Notes under the pieces: generated by a model
The model's database searches: none
The model's input: the letters and a program-made list of their open reading frames with translations, nothing else
Told to the model about the DNA's origin: nothing
DNA from: an uncultured Collinsella sp.
GTDB taxonomy: Bacteria; Actinomycetota; Coriobacteriia; Coriobacteriales; Coriobacteriaceae
NCBI GenBank assembly: GCA_958453935.1
Contig: CAUDZT010000002.1
Location: 1-64,000, forward strand
Length of the DNA: 64,000 nt
Reading direction: 5' to 3'
Position numbers and translations under genes: made by a program
Shown here: positions 18,701 through 26,295 of the stretch, piece after piece
How the letters are laid out: every line of letters starts with the position of its first letter
Numbering within the stretch: position 1 is the stretch's first letter

Positions 18701-20515
18701 GCGCAGCTTAATGACCTTGAACAGGGCATTCTTAATGACGGAATAGGACAGGCCGGCCGCGATGTCGCCCACCGTGGCGCCTTCCTTTTGCGCCTGCTTA
18801 ACGCGCGAGTTCATAAAAACCGTGCAGCGGCTGCCCAGGTCGACGGGGGCCTTGGCATGGATGGCGGCATCGGCGAACGCGCGCACGTCCATGTTCATAG
18901 AGACGGCGAAGCTCTCGATAAAGCTGCCGCAACCCGACGAGCAGGCCTCGTTGAGCATGATGTGCTCGATAACGCCGTCCTTGACGCGCAGGCACTTCAT
19001 GTCCTGGCCGCCGATGTCCAGGATAAACTCGACGCCGGGCAGGAACGCCTTGGCGCCGCGCAGGTGCGCGACGGTCTCGATCTCGCCGGAATCGGCCTTG
19101 AGGGCCTCGATGAGTAGCGCCTCACCGTAGCCCGTGGTGGTCACGTGGCCGATGGTGCAGCCCGCGGGAATGTGGTTGTAGAAATCGGCCATGATGACCT
19201 TGGCCGTGCCCAGGATGTCACCGTTGTTGTTGCCGTACCAGGTATGCAACAGCTGGCCGTCCTCGCCCACGAGCGCGGCCTTCATGGTGGTGGAACCGGC
19301 GTCGATGCCAATGAACACGCGGCCGGTGTAGCCGTCGAGCTTGCCCTTGGGGACGACTTCTTGGTCGTGGCGACCCTTGAACTCGGCAAAGTCCTCGTCG
19401 GTGGCAAAGAGCGGATCCAGACGCTCGACCTCGGCACCCTGCGTGTCGCCCAAGCTGTCAATGGCCTCGATAAGCTGCGGGAACGTGCTGAGCTTATTGG
19501 ACTCGTGCGCCATGGCGGCGCCGCTCGCCACAAACAGGTGGGCGTTTTGGGGCACGATACGGTGCTCCTCGTCCAGGTTGAGCGTGAGGTAGAAGCGATG
19601 GCGCAGCTCGGAGAGGTACTGCAGCGGGCCGCCCAGGAAGGCAACGTTGCCACGGATGGGGCGACCGCACGCCAGGCCCGAGATGGTCTGGGTCACAACG
19701 GCCTGGAAGATGGAAGCGGCCACGTCCTCGGGGCGGGCGCCCTCGTTGAGCAGCGGCTGGACGTCGGTCTTGGCAAAGACGCCGCAGCGGCTGGCGATGG
19801 GATAGATGGTGGTGGCGTTGGCCGCGAGCTCGTTGAGGCCGCTGGCATCGGTGTGGAGCAGGGTGGCCATCTGGTCGATGAACGCGCCCGTACCGCCGGC
19901 GCAGGTGCCGTTCATGCGCTGCTCGATACCGTTGTCGAAGTAGATGATCTTGGCGTCTTCGCCGCCTAGCTCGATGGCGACGTCGGTGGCCGGGATGATG
20001 GTCTCGACGGCACGCTTGCTGGCGATGACCTCCTGGACAAACTCCAGGTCGAGCCACTGGGACAGCAGCAGGCCGCCCGAACCGGTGATGGCGCAGGTCA
20101 TTTGGGCAGCCGGCAGCACGGTCGCAGCGCCCTCGAACAAGTCGCGGGCGCAGGCGCGGACGTCGGTGTGGTGGCGCTGGTACTTGGCGTAGACGATCTG
20201 GTTGTCGTCGTTGAGCACAGCGAGCTTAACGGTGGTGGAGCCCACGTCGATGCCCAGGTGCAGGTTGCCGCGGGCGGCCTCGGGGTTGAAGATCGCGCCT
20301 TCGGGGGCCTGGGCGGCGGCTACGGGCTCGGCGGCGGTAGCGGGCTCGCTAGCGACGAGCGCCTCCCCTGCCACGTTCTTAGCCTCGGCGACTTTCTCAG
20401 TGACTATCTCGGCAGCAGCGTTCGCAGCCTTCTGCGCAGCGTCCACCACGGCGGGCGCGGCCTCGCGTGCGGCAGCGACCACACGGTCTTTAATGCCCTC
20501 GACGAGTTTGCTCAT
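15734..20515 (-). CDS. Acyl-CoA dehydratase activase fusion (two BcrAD/BadFG ATPase domains plus DUF2229)
   Basis: This 1,593-residue protein carries, in order, an Ala/Val-rich leader (1-85), a first ASKHA ATPase domain opening with HLGIDVGSTTVKLAV (about 92-345), and a second opening with FIGIDAGSTTMKAALVG (about 395-655). A cysteine-rich linker RCGRCSNNCQL, a DUF2229 region and a C-terminal HgdB/D-like region follow. The Cys residues that hold the [4Fe-4S] cluster in HgdC-type activators are seen in NGTCAGGTGAF and NEACSSGCGSF. Such activators drive ATP-dependent one-electron reduction of 2-hydroxyacyl-CoA dehydratases; the function of the long fused form is not settled. GAGGAG precedes the ATG. 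It is cotranscribed behind a TetR gene. Confidence 0.9.
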   Translation of the reverse strand: MSKLVEGIKDRVVAAAREAAPAVVDAAQKAANAAAEIVTEKVAEAKNVAGEALVASEPATAAEPVAAAQAPEGAIFNPEAARGNLHLGIDVGSTTVKLAVLNDDNQIVYAKYQRHHTDVRACARDLFEGAATVLPAAQMTCAITGSGGLLLSQWLDLEFVQEVIASKRAVETIIPATDVAIELGGEDAKIIYFDNGIEQRMNGTCAGGTGAFIDQMATLLHTDASGLNELAANATTIYPIASRCGVFAKTDVQPLLNEGARPEDVAASIFQAVVTQTISGLACGRPIRGNVAFLGGPLQYLSELRHRFYLTLNLDEEHRIVPQNAHLFVASGAAMAHESNKLSTFPQLIEAIDSLGDTQGAEVERLDPLFATDEDFAEFKGRHDQEVVPKGKLDGYTGRVFIGIDAGSTTMKAALVGEDGQLLHTWYGNNNGDILGTAKVIMADFYNHIPAGCTIGHVTTTGYGEALLIEALKADSGEIETVAHLRGAKAFLPGVEFILDIGGQDMKCLRVKDGVIEHIMLNEACSSGCGSFIESFAVSMNMDVRAFADAAIHAKAPVDLGSRCTVFMNSRVKQAQKEGATVGDIAAGLSYSVIKNALFKVIKLRDPKEIGSQVIVQGGTFMSDATLRAFEQLTGVHAVRPDIAGCMGAYGAALLARDRAGADGTSTILSAEDIAHLTVTQKHVRCGRCSNNCQLTVNDFGGGRRFITGNRCEKGAGHKKQKTEAPNLFKKKNELLFNREVLSPDEAPRGTVGIPRALNMYENYPFWHAFFTRLGFSVQLSDQSSKKTYQAGIESMPSESVCYPAKMSHGHVMNLIDRDVDFIWMPCVRWERKEDPTAGNCYNCPIVMSYPTALALNIDEIREQNIEFLYPFVPYHDKTELKRRLYQVLAVDRVADAEAGRGRVRGPKITRSEVDAAVNAAFEADARFHEDIQTMGEEALKWVEDHGGHGIVLAGRPYHNDPEINHALPELISSFGFAVFTEDSLAHLVKPERPIRVVDQWMYHSRLYAVARFVTMRNDLDLIQLNSFGCGLDALTTDQVQEILEASGKIYTVLKIDEVSNLGAARIRIRSLMAALKDQEAERLAEATAAGEAYEQGDAAPVAPSTDAPAFASRKYTFEAQRESASTAWPKVPFTEQMRDEGYTILCPQMAPIHFDLVKEVFRGAGYNLELLPSTDHDAVEAGLRYVNNDICYPSILVTGQIMEAIESGRYDLSKTAVVISQTGGGCRATNYIALIRKALRESGHPEIPVISLSAVALGEDNPGFKITPALLKQAVYAVLFGDVMMQMLYRCRPYEATPGAANALYEEYMARARKLAPKFNRHNYTKLCREAIRAFDTMPLVGEGTKPRVGVVGEILVKFHPTANNHVVDVIEREGCEAVVPGLLDFFLYSMSNAELQKDELGSSATTRAGMQALIKLVDWMRTPVEEMLEKSRRFEAPERIGTMAEKARTVLSVCNNMGEGWLLTAEMLDLIDHGAPNIICTQPFACLPNHVVGKAVIKELRRQHPESNIVAVDYDPGASEVNQLNRIKLMISVAKENMRAGKGFKLEKVAPLAMDEVTGQMRAHDGCVSCGPASEEAVASVAERLGRGIKK

Positions 20516-20527
20516 CTGTTTCTCCTC

Positions 20528-21238
20528 TTAGTTGTTGGACTCGACGGTTGCGGCGGTGTCGACCGCGTCCTCGAGCTGCAGATTCAATAGCTTCATGCCG
20601 TATTCCGGCACGTTGATATCGATGGGTTGGCCATACAGGTCGCCGGGGCGCACAAAGGCGATAACCGTCATGATGCGTGCCATGGTCTCGGGCGATTCGG
20701 AAAGGTCACGCTCAAACCAGCGCTGAATCATGCCGACCTCGGCACTCACGACGTAGGTGACGTAGTAGTCAAAGAACGTGCCCAGCGCCAGGCCCAAAAT
20801 GCCCGTCTGCGCACGCGGCGCCACGGCCTCACGTGCGGTGTCGATGATCTTTTTAATAAAGGCGGGGTCGCCGCCCGGGCCCAGCAGGGCCCCGATAAGG
20901 TCGCGATTGGCCGCAAGATAGCGAAGCAGCTCAACCGAACCGGGTGCCGGCTCGAGCTCGTCGATATTGCGGTAAAGATCGGGTAATTGAGCTGCGGTGA
21001 TAAGCTCCACCCGCTCGCGAATCTCGGCAAGCAGGCCGTCCTCGATCTGGCTGATGAAGTCGGGGATATCGCGGTAGTGCGAATAGAACGTGCGGCGCGT
21101 AAGGCCGGCGCGCTCGGTGAGCGACGCGACGTTAATGCGCGAAAGGTCGCCGCTTTCGGCAAGCTCGCTAGCAAGTGCCTGGCGAAGAGCACGCTGTGAG
21201 CGAAGGGACCGGCGATCACATTTCTCGAGCTGGGACAA
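20528..21238 (-). CDS. TetR/AcrR family regulator
   Basis: The 236-residue protein has a classic TetR helix-turn-helix near the N-terminus (INVASLTERAGLTRRTFYSHYRDIPDFISQIE, about residues 35-65) and a ligand-binding helical domain like TetR_C_33. It starts with TTG at 21238, with GGAGG just upstream and no usable ATG nearby. It ends twelve bases before the activase gene, so the two are one operon. Dyads in the upstream region suggest it represses its own operon. The ligand is not readable from sequence; an acyl-CoA or acid is plausible from context. Confidence 0.88.
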   Translation of the reverse strand: MSQLEKCDRRSLRSQRALRQALASELAESGDLSRINVASLTERAGLTRRTFYSHYRDIPDFISQIEDGLLAEIRERVELITAAQLPDLYRNIDELEPAPGSVELLRYLAANRDLIGALLGPGGDPAFIKKIIDTAREAVAPRAQTGILGLALGTFFDYYVTYVVSAEVGMIQRWFERDLSESPETMARIMTVIAFVRPGDLYGQPIDINVPEYGMKLLNLQLEDAVDTAATVESNN

Positions 21239-21260
21239 GCGTCCTCCTTGTTACTCAGCC

Positions 21261-21304
21261 TGTGCGCTATTGCACAGTGCGAGTATTATTGCACACCGTG
21301 TGTA
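21261..21304 (-). promoter_or_regulatory. Cluster of dyads upstream of the TetR-activase operon
   Basis: TGTGCGCTATTGCACA (21261-21276) is followed directly by GTGCGAGTATTATTGCAC (21277-21294) and then CACACCGTGTG (21292-21302). Repeated GTGC...GCAC dyads right before a TetR gene are what an autoregulatory operator would look like. Confidence 0.55.
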
Positions 21305-21330
21305 CCAACACGTAAAGGCAATATTTAGAT

Positions 21331-21362
21331 TGTGGCAAAGGGACAGTCCCTTTGTCACATTA
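21331..21362. repeat. GGGACAG REP-like hairpin, copy 4 (stem variant)
   Basis: TGTGGCAAAGGGAC pairs with GTCCCTTTGTCACA, with the GGGACAG core embedded in the stem. The stop codon of the HAD gene (21360-21362) is at its edge. Confidence 0.75.
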
Positions 21363-22217
21363 TTCAATGATGGTGCGGGAGCTCTGCTTATGCATGGTGG
21401 CGAGCATGTGTTTGGGGACGGCGTGGACCATGCAGCTGCCGATAGTTGCGCTCGCAGCAGCCTTAGCTGCATCGCTAGCGTTTTTGGTCGCATAGCTGTG
21501 GCGGAAACGCTTGAGCATGGCGATGTCGTTTCCGCCGTCGCCATAAACCGCGACCTCGTCCTCGGCAATGCCGTAGTAGCCCGCCAGCCAGGCCACACTC
21601 TCGCCCTTGTTACACGCCACGTCCGTGATCTCGAACATCACCGGGTCAAACGGCGCGTTGACCACGCGGTCCGAGCGCTCGGCCAAATACGCCTTAAGGT
21701 CGCGCTCCAGCTCGGGCGAGGTCACGCGGCAGTTGATCTTGCACACATCGTGGCGCAGGATGTCGCCGATCGACTGGTCAAAATACTGCTCCTCGTGATA
21801 CCCGCCACGCGCACGCATACCACGCATCACGATGCGCTTGATGGGGCTGTCCTTTTTAAAGCCCGCCTGGTGCATCTCGAACGAACCGCTCGAGAACATA
21901 CCGTCGGGCGTGGAGCAGTCAAAGCAGATATCCGGAAACTCCTTGAGCAGCTCCTCGGTGATCTGTGGGTCGATGGTCCAGGTCTTGAGCACCTCGCCAT
22001 GACTGTCGCGCACGATGGAGCCGTTAGAGCAGCAGGCGTCAAGCGCCAGGCCCGTAAAGCCATGCTCGCCGATCGGCAACGTCGAGCGCCCGGTCGCGGG
22101 AACCACATGCAGTCCAGCCTCGGTCAGCTCGCGAATAGCGTGGCGGATGGTCCCGTCTGCCTCGTGCAGGGCGTTAAGCAGCGTTCCGTCTAAGTCACTC
22201 GCGAACATCTTGATCAT
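21360..22217 (-). CDS. Cof-type HAD-IIB phosphatase
   Basis: The 285-residue protein is a haloacid dehalogenase-like hydrolase of the Cof/YkrA type. Motif I is FASDLDGTLL (nucleophile and acid/base Asp), motif II lies in VVPATGRS, and the C-terminal motifs III/IV fall in NKGESVAWLAGYYGI and VAVYGDGGNDIAMLKRF. Members dephosphorylate sugar phosphates or cofactors. Two ATGs are possible (22223 and 22217); I use 22217 because AGAGG is seven bases away, against one base for the other. The stop lies in a REP-like hairpin. Confidence 0.9.
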   Translation of the reverse strand: MIKMFASDLDGTLLNALHEADGTIRHAIRELTEAGLHVVPATGRSTLPIGEHGFTGLALDACCSNGSIVRDSHGEVLKTWTIDPQITEELLKEFPDICFDCSTPDGMFSSGSFEMHQAGFKKDSPIKRIVMRGMRARGGYHEEQYFDQSIGDILRHDVCKINCRVTSPELERDLKAYLAERSDRVVNAPFDPVMFEITDVACNKGESVAWLAGYYGIAEDEVAVYGDGGNDIAMLKRFRHSYATKNASDAAKAAASATIGSCMVHAVPKHMLATMHKQSSRTIIE

Positions 22218-22332
22218 GGGCATGCCTCTCTTTCGTCTGCACGATATTTTAGACGAGAATGAGCGCGCCCATGCAAGGGCGCTCCAACGCGCCGGGACGT
22301 TCGCTCCCGCAAAGCCACAGTGCCCCAGCGCG

Positions 22333-23595
22333 TTAAATCAATCGCCACAAGCGACTTTTCAGCCGATAAAACAGCGCCGTCGTCAACGTCAGCACCGCCA
22401 ACATGGCTGCGAATACAATCGCCGGTGTCCATCGATCATATGCAACCCCGTACGTCAATTGGCCGATAGGTGTTGCGCAGGAAAGGACCATGTAAACGAC
22501 CGAAAGCACTTTTCCGCAGAGCTCAGTCGGCGCTGCCCGCTGAACAAACGCGATGATTTCAACCGACGCAATGGCCGCCCACACCATGACCCATGCCGAA
22601 CCAACCGTAAACACGGTGAACACGCATACATCCGCGCCGAACAGTAGCGTAACAATAATCGGTACGACTCCTAAACAGATCATCGCAACATATCGACATA
22701 TGCCATTGAGAGAAAAGCGATGCGGCCAAATGCCGACCAAGCCACTGCCGGCAAGACCACCCAAGCCCAGAGCAACCTCAACCATCCCAACGCAGGACGA
22801 TTGCATGCCAAGATGCTTTGTAACAATAATGGGAGCGCCAATCGTTAGCCCAACCAACGCAAGGTTTAAAACGGCCGCAAGCAAAATCACGGCGACCAAT
22901 GATGCATTTTGCAACAGATACCGAATCGACTCCCGAAAATCGTTTCGGCATGTCGTACGAGTCGCGCAGTCTCCCATCGTTTCAGATGAGGCATTTTGCT
23001 TGAGCGCGCCCCCAAACAGCAGGGCTGAAATCGCAAACGTCACCGACGCGATCGCGCAAAGGGTGTCGATACCAAAACACCCATAGACTGCCGTCCCGAC
23101 CACAGGGCCCAAGATATTGCTCGCCATGGTCATCTGCGAAACCAATGCGGTGGCCCGCTCAACCTTCTCTTCACCCGCCATGCGCACCGTCTCAATTTGG
23201 AGCATTGGCTTTATCAGCGATTGAACGCCATATTGAACACAAAGTATCGCTACTACGACGACCGCAAGAGGCAATGAGTGCTTCATGGGGATAGACAGCA
23301 GTGATGCGGTCATCAGAGCAATGCCGAGGGCCACGAGGACCTCGCGATGTCTTCCCCGATCCGCTAAGATCCCGCCAACCGGAGTCGCGAGCACACCTGG
23401 TATGAACGCTATCGCCGCGACGGCGCCATATAACGTTGACGAGCCGCTGCAATCGAACAAGTAAAGCGGATACGCAAAGTACAGCGCCGACAGCATCGAA
23501 TACGTGCACAGCTGCGCAACAAGAAGGCCAAAAAGCCTGATAGATCGCACTGTTTTTTGCGTCAACGAGACGCCACTCCTCCGCATTCCAGCCAT
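22333..23595 (-). CDS. MFS transporter (drug-efflux-like)
   Basis: The 420-residue protein has twelve predicted membrane segments. Loop 2-3 GVLATPVGGILADRGRHREVLV is the MFS motif A region, and the layout resembles MFS_3/enterobactin-exporter-like efflux pumps. The ATG at 23595 is chosen over one 26 codons upstream because TAGGAGG lies seven bases before it and the longer form would overlap a probable operator. It is preceded by its own operator and by a TetR gene in the same orientation, a common efflux arrangement. Confidence 0.88.
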   Translation of the reverse strand: MAGMRRSGVSLTQKTVRSIRLFGLLVAQLCTYSMLSALYFAYPLYLFDCSGSSTLYGAVAAIAFIPGVLATPVGGILADRGRHREVLVALGIALMTASLLSIPMKHSLPLAVVVVAILCVQYGVQSLIKPMLQIETVRMAGEEKVERATALVSQMTMASNILGPVVGTAVYGCFGIDTLCAIASVTFAISALLFGGALKQNASSETMGDCATRTTCRNDFRESIRYLLQNASLVAVILLAAVLNLALVGLTIGAPIIVTKHLGMQSSCVGMVEVALGLGGLAGSGLVGIWPHRFSLNGICRYVAMICLGVVPIIVTLLFGADVCVFTVFTVGSAWVMVWAAIASVEIIAFVQRAAPTELCGKVLSVVYMVLSCATPIGQLTYGVAYDRWTPAIVFAAMLAVLTLTTALFYRLKSRLWRLI

Positions 23596-23610
23596 AAGCC
23601 TACCTCCTAT

Positions 23611-23627
23611 ACATACCACTAGTATGT
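23611..23627 (-). promoter_or_regulatory. Operator 1 for the TetR regulator
   Basis: ACATACCACTAGTATGT is a dyad (ACATAC-N5-GTATGT) placed just before the MFS ribosome binding site. It shares its half-site with the palindrome at 23676. Confidence 0.65.
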
Positions 23628-23640
23628 ATTTATCGACTTG

Positions 23641-23663
23641 AAAAGGGCAGCCGGAGCTGCCCT
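23641..23663 (-). terminator. Terminator between the TetR and MFS genes
   Basis: AGGGCAGC-CGGA-GCTGCCCT is followed on the minus strand by TTTTC. It separates the regulator transcript from the transporter. Confidence 0.75.
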
Positions 23664-23675
23664 CACAAATCAATT

Positions 23676-23692
23676 ACATACCGTTGGTATCT
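23676..23692 (-). promoter_or_regulatory. Operator 2 for the TetR regulator
   Basis: ACATACCGTTGGTATCT repeats the ACATACC-N3-GGTATGT dyad with one mismatch. It abuts the TetR stop codon, upstream of the terminator. Confidence 0.6.
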
Positions 23693-23695
23693 ATA

Positions 23696-24358
23696 TTACC
23701 ACCCGGCGCAGTCCCATACGTCCCAAATCTGCGCCGTTGTCTGGAGCACTTCCTCGCCCAAATCGAGTCCCACCGCAGAGGCCATCTGCGCCAAACATTG
23801 AGCGCGAGCGAGCATTCGATCCTTGGGTTCAAGCGGACGAAACAGTGGCAGCAACCAGAGATTCGCCAGCAACGATACGGCCTCCGCCGCTTCACGCGGA
23901 CATTCGCACGCAATGGATCCGTCGGCGATGCCCTCCTCGATCACCGGCAAGAGATAGCCATCGGCAGACTCGTCAAACGAGCCCTGGTACTGCATCGCCA
24001 GTAGACGCGAGCTTTTTACCGGATCTGCTGCAGGACGCATGCGTGCCCATAGCTCAATTTGCGGAACAACGGACTCGGGAGCGTAAAGCCTTTTTAGCTT
24101 TTGGGCGCCGGTCATATTACCGACGCCAAGCATCGAGCGGCGGCGCTCAACAATCGGAGTCATCGCCCGATCAAACGCGGCGTTGAAAATCTCTTCTTTG
24201 CTCTTGAAGTGATGATAGACAGCGCCCTTGGTCATGCCATCGAGACGGTCAACAATATCTTGAACGCTCGTCCCCTCATAACCCTGTGCGCAGAATAGCT
24301 CCAGTGCCGCGTCGAGAATCTTCGCGACCGTCTCCTCGGGATATTTATTGCGACCCAT
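23696..24358 (-). CDS. TetR family regulator of the MFS gene
   Basis: This 220-residue protein has an N-terminal TetR HTH (ETVAKILDAALELFCAQGYEGTSVQDIVDRLDG, then MTKGAVYHHFKSKEEIFNAAFD) and a C-terminal all-helical domain. The ATG at 24358 is preferred to one 12 codons upstream because the family usually begins a few residues before the first helix; the ribosome binding site is weak in both cases. Two matching palindromes between it and the MFS gene are its likely operators. It is in the same orientation as its target rather than divergent. Confidence 0.88.
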   Translation of the reverse strand: MGRNKYPEETVAKILDAALELFCAQGYEGTSVQDIVDRLDGMTKGAVYHHFKSKEEIFNAAFDRAMTPIVERRRSMLGVGNMTGAQKLKRLYAPESVVPQIELWARMRPAADPVKSSRLLAMQYQGSFDESADGYLLPVIEEGIADGSIACECPREAAEAVSLLANLWLLPLFRPLEPKDRMLARAQCLAQMASAVGLDLGEEVLQTTAQIWDVWDCAGW

Positions 24359-24432
24359 AATCCGCCCATCCGCAACGCAAGTCTTGTGCCTCATTGCAGC
24401 ATTTTAACGTTGCGGATGGCAGACGGTCGATT

Positions 24433-24771
24433 CTACACCGCGGCCGGGCCGTGTTCGCCGGTACGGATGCGGATAACTTCCTCGACCGGCTCGACCCAAA
24501 TCTTGCCGTCGCCGACGGCGCCGGTGCGGGCGGCGTTGCAGATGATGTCGACAATTCCGTCGACATGTTCATCGGCGCAGATGAGGGTGAACTGCACCTT
24601 AGGGATCGTGTTGACAAGCAACTCGTTGCCGCGCACGTATTCCTTCCAGCCATGCTGCGCGCCGCAGCCCTGCACCTGGTTGATGGTCATGCCGCGAACA
24701 TCGGCAGCAAACAGCGCGTCTTTGAGAACCTCAAGTTTTTCCTGACGGACGATCGCCGTGATCTTCTTCAT
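24433..24771 (-). CDS. glnK: P-II nitrogen regulator, GlnK type, without the uridylylation Tyr
   Basis: The 112-residue P-II protein has the signature GAVGDGKIWVEPVEEVIRIRTGE and conserved length. By alignment with E. coli GlnB, the T-loop residue 51 (Tyr in the RGAEYM motif, the uridylylation site) is Leu here (RGNELL). Control by uridylylation is therefore unlikely, and ligand binding (ATP/ADP, 2-oxoglutarate) would be the signal. It lies 48 bases downstream of amt, the classic amt-glnK pair in which GlnK plugs the ammonium channel. GAGAGG precedes the ATG by eight bases. Confidence 0.95.
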   Translation of the reverse strand: MKKITAIVRQEKLEVLKDALFAADVRGMTINQVQGCGAQHGWKEYVRGNELLVNTIPKVQFTLICADEHVDGIVDIICNAARTGAVGDGKIWVEPVEEVIRIRTGEHGPAAV

Positions 24772-24819
24772 AGTGAATTCCTCTCTTTAAGAGTTGGTCT
24801 GACAGAACGTTTGAAACTG

Positions 24820-26097
24820 TTAGTCCAGACCACTAAACGAAGGATAGGCGCTCTCACCGTGCTGGCTCGCATCCAAGCCCAGTGCCTCGTCGGCCTCGTC
24901 CACGCGCAGGCTACCGTGGAACAGCGCCTTGACCACCGCGGCGATCAACAAATCGAGCACCAGCACAATAGCGACCGTCACCACAATGCCTAAAATCTGC
25001 GAGATGAGCAGCGACACGTCGCCCGTGTAGAACAGGCCACCCTTACCGGTCCACGAAAGCTCCGGCACACAGAACAGGCCCGTGAGCACGCCGCCCAAGA
25101 TGCCGCCAATGCCGTGGCAGCCAAACGCGTCGAGCGCGTCGTCGTAGCCAAACTTGGTCTTAAGATGGCTGATGGCCAGGTAGCAGACGGGCGATACGAT
25201 CAGGCCCATGACCAGCGCTGCCCACGGTTCGACAAAGCCCGCGCCCGGCGTGACCACCACAAGGCCCGCAACCAAACCGGTGCTGGCACCCACCAGCGTG
25301 GGACGACCGGTGTGCACGCGCTCAACGGCGAGCCACGAGACCATGCCCGCCGCGCTGGCCGTCACGGTGTTGAGGATGGCAAGCGCCGCCACGGCGTCGG
25401 CCTTAAACTCGCTGCCGCCGTTAAAGCCAAACCAGCCAAACCAAAGCAGCCCGGCGCCCAGCGCCACAAACGGCACGTTATGCGGACGATAGCTCACCAT
25501 GCCAAAGCCGCGACGACGGCCGAGCATTAAGCAGAGAATCAGGCCCGTAAGACCGGACGAAATGTGCACCACGTCGCCACCGGCAAAGTCGAGCGCGCCG
25601 ATAATGTCGCCGATAAAGGAGCCATCGCCGCCCCAAACCATGTGGGCGAGCGGCGCATAGACCACAAGCAGCCAAATGCCCAGGAAGGCCGTCATGGCAC
25701 CAAACTTAACGCGGCCGGCCAGGCTGCCCGTGACGATAGCGGCCGTGATCATGGCAAACGCCATCTGGAAGGCGATGTTGATGGTCTGAGGGTAGACGGC
25801 ACCGTCCGTAGCACTGCCCTCGGCCGCCTGCAGCACCTGGTTGAGCACCGGTAGGCACAGCAGCTGGTCAAAGCCGCCAATAAACGGGCTGGAACCGTCG
25901 CCACCGTAGGCCAGCGACCAGCCGGCGACAATCCACAGCACACCGACCAGGCCAATGGCGCCGAAGCACATAAGCATGGTGTTGATGACATTTTTGCGTC
26001 TAGACAGACCGCCATAGAAAAACGCCAGACCCGGTGTCATTAAAAACACGAGCATGGTGCAGATGAGCATAAACGTTGTCGATCCCGTATCGTACAT
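24820..26097 (-). CDS. amt: Ammonium transporter
   Basis: The 425-residue Amt/MEP/Rh channel has eleven predicted membrane helices. Family motifs are present: GLAFFYGGLSRRKNVINTM near the start, the DFAGGDVVHISSGLTGL signature (near residue 180) and the pore-lining His region FGCHGIGGILGGVLTGLF near residue 335. The ATG at 26097 has GGGGG about five bases upstream; a longer form starting 19 codons earlier would add an unlikely polar leader. It is cotranscribed with glnK. Confidence 0.95.
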   Translation of the reverse strand: MYDTGSTTFMLICTMLVFLMTPGLAFFYGGLSRRKNVINTMLMCFGAIGLVGVLWIVAGWSLAYGGDGSSPFIGGFDQLLCLPVLNQVLQAAEGSATDGAVYPQTINIAFQMAFAMITAAIVTGSLAGRVKFGAMTAFLGIWLLVVYAPLAHMVWGGDGSFIGDIIGALDFAGGDVVHISSGLTGLILCLMLGRRRGFGMVSYRPHNVPFVALGAGLLWFGWFGFNGGSEFKADAVAALAILNTVTASAAGMVSWLAVERVHTGRPTLVGASTGLVAGLVVVTPGAGFVEPWAALVMGLIVSPVCYLAISHLKTKFGYDDALDAFGCHGIGGILGGVLTGLFCVPELSWTGKGGLFYTGDVSLLISQILGIVVTVAIVLVLDLLIAAVVKALFHGSLRVDEADEALGLDASQHGESAYPSFSGLD

Positions 26098-26295
26098 TCG
26101 CTCCCCCTTGGTCGCATGAACGTTGTCGGCGCCCATCATGCGGCCGAGGGGCAACTGGTGTAGACCAGATACGGCGTTGTTAAACGCTGCGTTGTCGAAT
26201 GGAAACGGTGCCGCAATCTTGGAAACGGCACGGCAACGGGCGCGAAACGAACGGGAAACGTGCGAACGAGAAGGGCGCGCTTGGCTCCGCTCTGG

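Noticed and set aside
15818..19117. A 1,099-codon open frame antisense to the activase gene
   Set aside because: It mirrors the real gene in high-GC sequence, has no ribosome binding site or recognisable domain, and the minus-strand protein has clear family motifs throughout.
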